From Chloroflexota bacterium (GTDB lineage: Bacteria; Chloroflexota; UBA11872; VXOZ01), in NCBI GenBank assembly GCA_009839775.1, contig VXOZ01000143.1:3599-15141 (forward strand): 11,543 nucleotides of DNA, read 5' to 3'. A model generated the notes under the pieces. The model worked only from the letters and a program-made list of their open reading frames with translations. It did not search any database and was not told the DNA's origin. This document shows, piece by piece, positions 6,341 through 11,543 of the stretch. Made by a program: the position numbers and the translations under genes. The first letter of the stretch is position 1; every line of letters begins with the position of its first letter.

Positions 6341-7711
6341 ATGAAAGATATCCACCGTTTTTCACGGCGCAGTCTACTGGGCGCGACGGCAGTCGGCTCC
6401 GCCGGGCTTGTCTTGGCTGCCTGCGGCCAGGTACAGATGGCGGAAGCGCCGATGGAGCAGGATGCAGAGGCCCCGCAGGAAGAGGCGGAGCAGCCGCAAG
6501 TGGTTGAGCACGCGCCCGTAATCGCGTTGCTCATCAGCCAGCGCGATGACAATATTGCCAGGACGGCGGCCACGCTGGAGCTTTTCGATACGGAACATCC
6601 CGAAGTCGATATTGCCTGGAAGTTGGGCTACCCGCCGCGCGAGTTACCCCCGCTCCTGGCCGCCGGTTCACCGCCCGATGTCTGCTGGTGGGGGGTGGCG
6701 CCGCACCAGGTGGCCGACATCGTCCGGGACCACCGTCCGATACTGGCGGCGCACGGCGTCGACATTAGCGAATTCGTGGAGCCGGTGATCACGGGCAATA
6801 CCTGGCAGGGCAAGCTGCTCGGCGTGCCGTACGGGCTGAACACGACGAGCATTTTCTACAACAAAGATCAATTCGCCGCGGCCGGCCTCAATCCCCCGAC
6901 AGACGACACCACGTGGGAGCAGGTCCTGAGCGATGCCGAAGACCTGACCGCACACCTGAACCAGGGCTCGGAAAAGAACACCGCCTGGGGCATTAGCACC
7001 AGTTCGTATATTCCGCAGTACTTGCCGTTCGTCTACGCGGGCATGCTCGATGAAGACGGCGAACTCGCCGCCGACCGCGAAATCGCCCTACGCATGGTGC
7101 ACATGATCAAGGATGCGTGGACCAGGCGCGGCGCGGCTCCGGGTCCGAACAACGAAGACATCGACCTGAGCGGCTTTGCCGTCGAAGCGTTCAACAACCA
7201 GCAACTCAGCCAGGTCATCTTTGGCACGTGGGGTATCGTGCCGGCACGGGAACGGGCGCAGTTCGAGTTCGACTCCATCGAGCCGCCGTATCTCGAAATC
7301 GGCGGCGGGCGCACGCGCGGCGCGTTCATGGGTCAGGAAGAGCACTTTGTCCTGGACACCAGCACCAATCCGGATGCGGAAGTACTCGTGGTCTGGTACG
7401 CCAAGTCCACGCACCAGGAGTGGATGGGCCGGCGCGGTCACGCCATTCCGGTGCACATCCCGTCACAGCATTCCTTCGGGCCGCCGGAAGACGATCCCCA
7501 CCCGGCCAACCAACTGTCGTTCGCCCGCAGCGCGGCCTACGCCACCCCGTTCTGGCCGCATCCGGCGTACCGGAGCTTCACCGGCGCCCTCAATACGCAC
7601 CTGCGGCCGCACTTCCGCGAAGAAGACAATCTGACGTCGGAAGAGGCGGTGGAGAATGCGTTCGCGGCGCTCGAGCAGGCAATTGAGGACTGGAAGAAGG
7701 AGAACGCTTAA
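6341..7711 (+). CDS. Extracellular solute-binding lipoprotein (ABC transporter family 1), second orphan
   Basis: A 456-residue binding protein from ATG 6341. This start has an AAGGAGA SD 6 bases upstream and gives a clean signal: SRRSLLG twin-arginine motif at residues 8-14, a hydrophobic stretch and lipobox VLAAC with C28. An earlier in-frame GTG at 6320 would overlap that SD and is less likely. Residues 29-55 form an acidic, proline/glutamate-rich linker. The mature part has the usual family-1 pattern: TAATLELFDTEHPEV near residue 70, AAGSPPDVCWW, GKLLGVPYGLNTTSIFYNKDQFAAAGLNPP (the hinge and 'YNKD.F' motif), WEQVLSDAEDLT and a closing helix LEQAIEDWKKENA. It is a sugar or oligosaccharide-type binder by family; no permease or ATPase is nearby. 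It has the same length as the protein at 1880 but is not obviously a recent duplicate. Confidence 0.87.
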   Translation: MKDIHRFSRRSLLGATAVGSAGLVLAACGQVQMAEAPMEQDAEAPQEEAEQPQVVEHAPVIALLISQRDDNIARTAATLELFDTEHPEVDIAWKLGYPPRELPPLLAAGSPPDVCWWGVAPHQVADIVRDHRPILAAHGVDISEFVEPVITGNTWQGKLLGVPYGLNTTSIFYNKDQFAAAGLNPPTDDTTWEQVLSDAEDLTAHLNQGSEKNTAWGISTSSYIPQYLPFVYAGMLDEDGELAADREIALRMVHMIKDAWTRRGAAPGPNNEDIDLSGFAVEAFNNQQLSQVIFGTWGIVPARERAQFEFDSIEPPYLEIGGGRTRGAFMGQEEHFVLDTSTNPDAEVLVVWYAKSTHQEWMGRRGHAIPVHIPSQHSFGPPEDDPHPANQLSFARSAAYATPFWPHPAYRSFTGALNTHLRPHFREEDNLTSEEAVENAFAALEQAIEDWKKENA

Positions 7712-7740
7712 GCCACGCACTTTGTAAGGCGGCCTCGCAG

Positions 7741-7767
7741 CCGTTCGCCTTGAGCCTGTCGAAAGGT
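7741..7767 (+). repeat. CCGTTCGCCTTGAGCCTGTCGAAAGG repeat copy
   Basis: A single degenerate copy of the family also present at 1114-1158, 1194-1226 and 4901-5005, located just downstream of the solute-binding protein stop. Confidence 0.65.
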
Positions 7768-7796
7768 GAATGGCGGGTTGGAAGCAGTGCTTTGTT

Positions 7797-7837
7797 CTCA
7801 CCGTTCGCACTTCGACAAGCTCAGTACGAACGGTGAG
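7797..7837. repeat. 11-bp perfect palindromic repeat CTCACCGTTCG
   Basis: CTCACCGTTCG (7797-7807) pairs exactly with CGAACGGTGAG (7827-7837). The 19-base interior carries a minus-oriented copy of the CTGAGC..GTCGAAG core (ACTTCGACAAGCTCAGT), with a further ACT/AGT pairing. Confidence 0.75.
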
Positions 7838-7838
7838 A

Positions 7839-7868
7839 TGTAGGGCCGGTTCGCGAACCGCCCCTACA
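7839..7868. repeat. 30-base near-perfect palindrome TGTAGGG..GGTTCGCGAACC..CCCTACA
   Basis: The 30 bases are self-complementary except for one C-C mismatch (7846 against 7861), with the centre GGTTCGCGAACC. Repeats of this kind recur in many genomes as dispersed intergenic palindromes. It sits directly after the 11-bp hairpin and before the terminator. Confidence 0.75.
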
Positions 7869-7910
7869 CATGACCAGCTACGTAAAGACACATAGACAAT
7901 TCATCCACCG

Positions 7911-7945
7911 AGGAGGGAGGCACGGGGGCGTTGCCTCCCTCCTTT
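7911..7945. terminator. 12-bp stem-loop terminator between convergent genes
   Basis: AGGAGGGAGGCA (7911-7922) pairs without mismatch with TGCCTCCCTCCT (7932-7943) around a 9-base loop and is followed by TT at 7944-7945 on the plus strand. It lies between the convergent solute-binding gene (plus) and the cysteine hydrolase gene (minus, ending at 7949). The T-run is short, so the terminator may be weak or act in both directions. Confidence 0.65.
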
Positions 7946-7948
7946 GCG

Positions 7949-8755
7949 TTATCGTGCCTGCATGGTGCCTGCTATGCGCTGCGCCGCGGCTGTAAACTCT
8001 TCAGAGGTGATCGACCCCGCGAGACTGCGCGACTCAAGGTGATGCAAAACCTCCTCCGTGCAGAGGTCGTGAGGCAGGCCGGGCGCGCCGATGCTGGTGG
8101 TACAGTCCCGCAGCACGATGATGCAGTAGCCGCGCTCGCGCATGGCGAAGACACCATAGTCGCGGTGCGGTACGCAGTAGTTGGCGGCAAATCCGGCGTA
8201 GAAGAGGTAGCGGATTTGTCTATCCCGGCACAGGCGGTGCAGTTGTTCGCCGGTGGCGATCACGAAGTCCTCTTCCATGGGCCACACGGTGCGGTCAATC
8301 GACCGGATGGCATCATGCTGCCGGCGCAAAGGCAGCCACTCCTCACCGTAGTGCGCTTCCAGGTTTGCCCATTCGCCTTTGCGCTGCGCAAAATCGGGCG
8401 GCGGCCAGTCCGGCACGGGCTTACGCGGGGGAGCAAGTTCGCTATCGCCGGCGTAGCGCAGCCACTGGGGAAACTTCTGCGCCACCGGCGGCGAGGGCGC
8501 GTGTACAACGGTGACACCCAGGGAACGACAAATGCCGAGTAAAGGGCCAATGAGGTCACGGCAGATCTGGGCCGAGCGCTCGCCGTGACTCTCGATGGTC
8601 GGCTCGTCCCAGCAGTCCACCAGCACGACGACGGCTTCAGAAGGCGGGATGCTGACGTTGGTATATTTGAAACCAAAGTGCTCTTCACGATAGGGCAGGT
8701 CCGGCGCGCGGGGTTCGTGGATGAGAAAACGCGTCGTCAGTTCTAGGTTCGACAT
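7949..8755 (-). CDS. Isochorismatase-like cysteine hydrolase
   Basis: A 268-residue cytosolic enzyme of the isochorismatase-like cysteine hydrolase superfamily. VVVLVDCWDE places the catalytic aspartate at D47, and GFAANYCVPHRDYG places the nucleophile at C194 in the family's G-x-x-x-x-x-C context, followed by GYCIIVLRDCTTS, the usual strand and loop. The catalytic lysine position is less clear. Between residues about 88 and 165 lies a longer-than-usual, proline- and tryptophan-rich insert, so substrate choice may differ from nicotinamidase, N-carbamoylsarcosine amidase or isochorismatase. The ATG at 8755 has an AAGGA SD 9 bases upstream. It is convergent with the solute-binding gene across a probable terminator. 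Confidence 0.84.
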   Translation of the reverse strand: MSNLELTTRFLIHEPRAPDLPYREEHFGFKYTNVSIPPSEAVVVLVDCWDEPTIESHGERSAQICRDLIGPLLGICRSLGVTVVHAPSPPVAQKFPQWLRYAGDSELAPPRKPVPDWPPPDFAQRKGEWANLEAHYGEEWLPLRRQHDAIRSIDRTVWPMEEDFVIATGEQLHRLCRDRQIRYLFYAGFAANYCVPHRDYGVFAMRERGYCIIVLRDCTTSIGAPGLPHDLCTEEVLHHLESRSLAGSITSEEFTAAAQRIAGTMQAR

Positions 8756-8937
8756 TCCAGTGTTCCTTCTGTTTCAAGCGGTCTTGCTGGTCTACATTCT
8801 AGGTGTTGGAGAATGAGCAGTGCATTCCCTTTGTGTTTAGGTTACCGTGTAGGGTGAAACACGATGCTACCTGTCGCTACTCCCGCGCACAGCAGACCTT
8901 GTGCGTAGAATAGGGCAGGCGTCGGTAGGTTGCAGAG

Positions 8938-8987
8938 AAGATGGATTCCGCGCCCCCGCACGGGGGCGAGCTTTCGCGGGAATGACG
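8938..8987 (+). repeat. Long-form GGATTCC..GGGAATGACG repeat (left copy)
   Basis: Starts AAGATGGATTCC and ends CTTTCGCGGGAATGACG. Between these lies a nested GC hairpin, CGCCCCCG (8951-8958) and CGGGGGCG (8961-8968). It is nearly identical to the minus-strand copy at 10777-10825. An apparent ATG inside it could extend the next reading frame to 8901, but the peptide produced there is repeat-derived. Confidence 0.85.
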
Positions 8988-9047
8988 GCTGAGAGTGCGC
9001 GCGCACTCTTTGCTCGCTTGCAATTGTGCGATGAAAGGAGAAGCCGC

Positions 9048-10055
9048 GTGCTGCGCGTAGAAACATGGAAGCACGGTTGGCGCTGGGTGTACTCCGTTAC
9101 GTATGAGGTAGCGGTGCACTCTCTGCTGGAACATGCCGTACCGCTGCACCGGCAGCACAATATGCCCGGCACGGTGGCGCTAGATGCGGAAACTCTCGCA
9201 GACGGCGGCCAACTACGTCTCAGCTCTCGTGGCAGCGATCCTGAGCGCTACCTGAATGTGGGGGAAATCCAGGAATTGCAGCGCCAGGGGTGGAGCGTTG
9301 CCAGTCTGCGGCAAACGCGCGACGACGGTCGGGCGCCCACAAGGGGCGCCCCTACGCGGGCAGCGCGGGAAACTCTTGAGAAACTTGTGGATGCGCCGGT
9401 TACGGTGCTCACGGTATCGACCATCGACCATCATCACGGGATATTGCCGCAAGAAATACAAGCGGCCGGATACCTGGGAGTCTTTACCCTGGAAGACCGC
9501 CTGAACTACAACCACGTCGATGAGGACTTTCACGCGCTGGGGCGGTCCGCGATGTACACGGTGGAAGGACTCCCGCTGCCCGCCCGGACCTACGATCCGT
9601 ACTGGCGGCTGCACCAGGCGCGGGATACGGAGGGTTGGCTGGTGGATTGCGCGCGGTTGGTCTCTGAGGAACCGGCTGACCCGGAACGCGACATCACCCC
9701 CGCGCTGCTCGCCGAGCGCTTTGCGAAAGTTGCGGAAGTCGGCGACGTGTGGCGCGCTACGCCGGATGAGGTCATCGACTACATTCTGCTGCGCCGGGCC
9801 GCCCACCCGCGCGGATACGGCGCTACGGATGAGGCGATCACGTTCTACATGGAAGCGCCGCGCATACCGGAGCGCGTGCAGAACCGCGAACTCACCTTCA
9901 CAATGGACGTGCCGCCTGCCTGGCGAACGCCATCAGTGACCAGCGACGGCGCGCCCGTGGCCGACGTGGCTGCGCTGAGTGAAGGCCGCCTTCGCTTTAC
10001 GCTGCCGGTCCACGACCGTCAGCAGATGCGGATCAGCGCCGCGGACTCTGCCTAA
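9048..10055 (+). CDS. Divergent NodB/polysaccharide-deacetylase-like protein, catalytic motifs degenerate
   Basis: A 335-residue protein from GTG 9048, chosen because AAAGGAG lies 7 bases upstream and the further open frame to 8901 is partly repeat-encoded. The layout resembles polysaccharide deacetylases: WRWVYSVTYEVAVHSLLEHAVPLHRQHNMPGT (residues 11-42) fits the first strand and helix, ERYLNVGEIQELQRQGWSVAS (66-86) fits the E-L-x-x-x-G-x-E-x motif, TVSTIDHHHGILPQEIQAAGYLGVFT (122-147) fits the late barrel strand, and VWRATPDEVIDYIL (233-246) fits the last helix. The family's DD-G is replaced by Y-E-V and the H-x3-H metal pair is not seen, so deacetylase activity is doubtful. The last about 60 residues look like a beta domain. 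Residues 95-103 are encoded by a palindromic repeat. The next gene follows after 10 bases. Confidence 0.62.
   Translation: MLRVETWKHGWRWVYSVTYEVAVHSLLEHAVPLHRQHNMPGTVALDAETLADGGQLRLSSRGSDPERYLNVGEIQELQRQGWSVASLRQTRDDGRAPTRGAPTRAARETLEKLVDAPVTVLTVSTIDHHHGILPQEIQAAGYLGVFTLEDRLNYNHVDEDFHALGRSAMYTVEGLPLPARTYDPYWRLHQARDTEGWLVDCARLVSEEPADPERDITPALLAERFAKVAEVGDVWRATPDEVIDYILLRRAAHPRGYGATDEAITFYMEAPRIPERVQNRELTFTMDVPPAWRTPSVTSDGAPVADVAALSEGRLRFTLPVHDRQQMRISAADSA
9330..9355. repeat. In-frame double palindrome inside the deacetylase-like gene
   Basis: GGGCGCCC (9331-9338) and GGGGCGCCCC (9343-9352) are each self-complementary and stand four bases apart. The unit encodes R-A-P-T-R-G-A-P-T, a low-complexity peptide placed where the family's H-x3-H metal motif would normally follow. 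This fits a dispersed repeat that inserted without shifting the frame. Confidence 0.7.
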
Positions 10056-10065
10056 CTGCGCAACC

Positions 10066-10827
10066 GTGAACACCGTACCCGCGCCAACCATCGGCACGTA
10101 CCAGGAGAAATCCCTGCACGCGGCCCTCAAAGGCTGGTACGCCGCGCCCGGTGACAAGGCGGAACAGCCCGTAGACGGCTACGTGGTAGACCTGGTACGC
10201 GGCGAGGAACTCATCGAGATCCAGACGCGGAACTTCTCAGCGATCAAACGCAAGCTTGCCACGCTGCTGCAAAACCACGCGGTGCGCCTGGTGCACCCCA
10301 TCCCCGCACAAAAGTGGATCGTGCGGCTCGACCGCGACGGCACCACCGTGCTTAGCCGCCGGCGCTCACCCAAGCGCGGCACCCTGCTTGACGTTTTCGA
10401 TGAGCTTGTCAGCATCCCGCACCTCATCGCGCACCCGCGGTTTGCGCTAGAGGTGCTGCTCGTCGAGGTGGAGGAAACCCGCCGCCAGGACGGCCGCGGC
10501 AGTTGGCGGCGGCGCGGCTGGAGCATCCACGACCAAATTCTCGTCGGCGTGGAGCGCCAGCACTCCTTCCACGGCCCAGCGGACTTTGCCGCGCTGCTAC
10601 CCGCGACGCTGCCTGAATCCTTCACAAGCAGCCAGATAGCCACGCGCCTTGGCGTGCGCCACGGCCAGGGACAGAAGATCGCCTATTGCCTGCGCCATAT
10701 GGGGGCAATTGAAGTCGTCGGCAAGCAGGGGAACGCGTACCAATACCGGCGCTCTGCTAGGGCCACCTCTCCTCATCGTCATTCCCGCGAAAGCTCGCCC
10801 CGTGCCGGGGCGCGGAATCCATCTTAG
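10066..10827 (+). CDS. PD-(D/E)XK-like nuclease-fold protein with C-terminal winged helix (unnamed family)
   Basis: A 253-residue soluble protein of a family I know only as uncharacterised. Residues 10-65 hold E14 in an N-terminal helix (TYQEKSLHAALKGWY), D42 in a strand (GYVVDLV), the E51-x-Q53 motif in ELIEIQTRNFSAI and K63, which is the order and spacing of a PD-(D/E)XK nuclease core (E...D...ExQ/K). A middle part with RRRSPKRGTLLDVFDELVSIPHL and GSWRRRGWSIHD is basic and could contact nucleic acid. Residues 186-229 (FTSSQIATRLG...QKIAYCLRHMGAIEVVG) look like a winged helix. Nuclease activity is inference. GTG at 10066 follows the previous stop by 10 bases with no clear SD, so translation may be coupled. 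The last 16 residues or so and the stop come from the flanking repeat. Confidence 0.68.
   Translation: MNTVPAPTIGTYQEKSLHAALKGWYAAPGDKAEQPVDGYVVDLVRGEELIEIQTRNFSAIKRKLATLLQNHAVRLVHPIPAQKWIVRLDRDGTTVLSRRRSPKRGTLLDVFDELVSIPHLIAHPRFALEVLLVEVEETRRQDGRGSWRRRGWSIHDQILVGVERQHSFHGPADFAALLPATLPESFTSSQIATRLGVRHGQGQKIAYCLRHMGAIEVVGKQGNAYQYRRSARATSPHRHSRESSPRAGARNPS
10777..10825 (-). repeat. Long-form GGATTCC..GGGAATGACG repeat (right, inverted copy)
   Basis: On the minus strand it reads AAGATGGATTCC, then a nested GC hairpin (CGCCCCGGCACGGGGCG), then CTTTCGCGGGAATGACG. It is 49 bases against 50 in the left copy at 8938, differing only in the inner hairpin. It overlaps the 3' end of the nuclease-like gene. 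Confidence 0.85.
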
Positions 10828-10920
10828 CGGCACTCACTAGTGGATTCGCGGTTAGCCACTAGACATCATGGCCGTGCTAGGCAGCTCCGGCGAAAGAAGT
10901 GGCGCGCGCCTTGACCGTCT

Positions 10921-10985
10921 CTCCCACAAAGGCGGGAGTCCATCGGCATCGATAGGATGGATTCCCGCTTTCGCGGGAATGACGG
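10921..10985. repeat. Short-form GGATTCCCGC repeat with a degenerate neighbour copy
   Basis: The segment 10956-10985 is the short form: ATTCCCGC (10961-10968), TTTC loop, GCGGGAAT (10973-10980), then GACGG. Just upstream, CTCCCACAAAGGCGGGAGTC (10921-10940) is a degenerate relative with the same hairpin logic. Together with the copy at 10777-10825 they fill most of the gap between the nuclease-like gene and the convergent oxidoreductase. Confidence 0.75.
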
Positions 10986-11029
10986 AGTGCGGGCACTAAA
11001 TTTGGCTCAATGACGGGCCGGGTTGCGGC

Positions 11030-11543
11030 CTACTCCAGCGGGAAGGTCACCGGCGCGGGTGAGATCTTGCCGGCCTTTTGGATGCCGACGGCGATCTCCA
11101 ACGCGTGGCGGGCCTCTTCACCCGTGATCGCAGGCGGGCGACCCTCGTGGATGGCCGCTACCATGTCCTCCACCTGCACCTGGTGGCCGTTCCAGCCTTT
11201 CACCGTGGGATCGGCGGCCGCGGTCATGCGCGCGGAGTAGCCGGTTTTCATCTCCTGTTCCTCTTCTTCTTCCCGGTCGCCCTGGATGCGCCAGGTGACG
11301 ACACCGGCGTTCGTCAGGCAGATGCTGCCCTTTTCGCCAAAGAAGTGGAAGTTATGGTCGAGCCCCGGATAGGCCGACGTGGTGAAGACCATGTTGCCGA
11401 ACGAGCCGTTGGCAAAGCGGGCGTTCACCACGGCCAGGTCTTCCGTCTCGATGTCGTGGGTAAAGGTGCCGAGATTCGCCGTCAGCGATGCCACCGGGCC
11501 CATGATCCACTGCAAGAGATCGATGCTGTGGATGCCCTGGTTC
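11030..11543 (-). CDS. Gfo/Idh/MocA family oxidoreductase, C-terminal part (5' cut by window)
   Basis: The visible 170 or so residues are the C-terminal alpha/beta domain of an NAD(P)-dependent oxidoreductase of the Gfo/Idh/MocA family, soluble and cytosolic. NQGIHSIDLLQWIMG at the visible start is the family's hallmark 'N-Q-G-x-H-x-x-D-x-x-x-W' helix with the active-site histidine; FANGSFGNMVFTTSAYPGLDHNFHFFGEKGSI matches the central sheet strand followed by GxxG; HQVQVEDMVAAIHEGRPPAITGEEARHALEIAVGIQKAG is the usual closing helix pair. The Rossmann half with the EKP motif lies outside the window. Members oxidise or interconvert sugars, inositols and related polyols; the substrate is not readable here. 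A run of glutamates (residues EEEEEQE) is a local insertion in a surface loop. Confidence 0.88.
   Translation of the reverse strand, partial: NQGIHSIDLLQWIMGPVASLTANLGTFTHDIETEDLAVVNARFANGSFGNMVFTTSAYPGLDHNFHFFGEKGSICLTNAGVVTWRIQGDREEEEEQEMKTGYSARMTAAADPTVKGWNGHQVQVEDMVAAIHEGRPPAITGEEARHALEIAVGIQKAGKISPAPVTFPLE

Noticed and set aside
5850..6365. Minus-strand open frame across the 6058-6340 gap
   Set aside because: The part in the gap looks somewhat protein-like (RYYCQIKTEHCGVYVLRK), but the frame runs antisense into the amidohydrolase gene, has no SD and no recognised family; at best a decayed remnant.
9213..9806. Minus-strand open frame of 197 codons opposite the deacetylase-like gene
   Set aside because: It has no recognised motif and is arginine/proline-rich; the plus frame has an SD and a family-like pattern.
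1041..10985. CRISPR array
   Set aside because: The repeats are few, dispersed over the window, in both orientations, and lack regular spacers or cas genes.

Overview
The window is a GC-rich (roughly 60%) bacterial chromosome segment with 13 genes on both strands, two of them cut by the window edges. Three things suggest a Chloroflexota-like or similar free-living, uncultured-lineage bacterium: twin-arginine lipoprotein substrate-binding proteins, a mix of metal-dependent hydrolases and Gfo/Idh/MocA-type oxidoreductases, and short palindromic repeats in most of the wider gaps. This placement is inference from style, not from a marker gene; no rRNA, tRNA or ribosomal protein is present.

Layout. 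1-913: the tail of an unknown gene, then a PhnP-like metallo-beta-lactamase-fold hydrolase. 914-1879: a repeat-bearing gap and an AT-richer island holding a 64-residue membrane protein of the superinfection-immunity family. 1880-3250: a solute-binding lipoprotein with no permease nearby. 3320-4830 (minus strand): a PaREP1/HEPN-like small protein, a DUF1992 (DnaJ-C28-like) protein, and an SRPBCC/AHSA1-like protein whose stop overlaps the DUF1992 start. 4831-5283: a repeat-rich gap. 5284-7711: an amidohydrolase-2 family enzyme followed by a second solute-binding lipoprotein. 7712-7948: three hairpin elements, the last a probable terminator. 7949-8755 (minus): an isochorismatase-like cysteine hydrolase. 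8938-10827: a two-gene unit (divergent NodB-deacetylase-like protein, then a PD-(D/E)XK-like plus winged-helix protein) bounded by inverted copies of one 49-50 nt repeat. 11030-11543 (minus): the C-terminal part of a Gfo/Idh/MocA oxidoreductase.

Functionally the window looks like uptake and breakdown of small organic compounds (two binding proteins, amidohydrolase, cysteine hydrolase, oxidoreductase), interleaved with small genes possibly linked to defence or stress. No complete transporter, phage, toxin-antitoxin pair, CRISPR array or secondary-metabolite cluster is visible.

The most noteworthy signal is the repeat biology. Several repeats run into open reading frames: they extend apparent N-termini (SRPBCC gene, deacetylase-like gene), supply the C-terminal codons and stop of the nuclease-like gene, and one lies in frame inside the deacetylase-like gene. 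One repeat family occurs in a short form and in a long form with a second hairpin nested inside.
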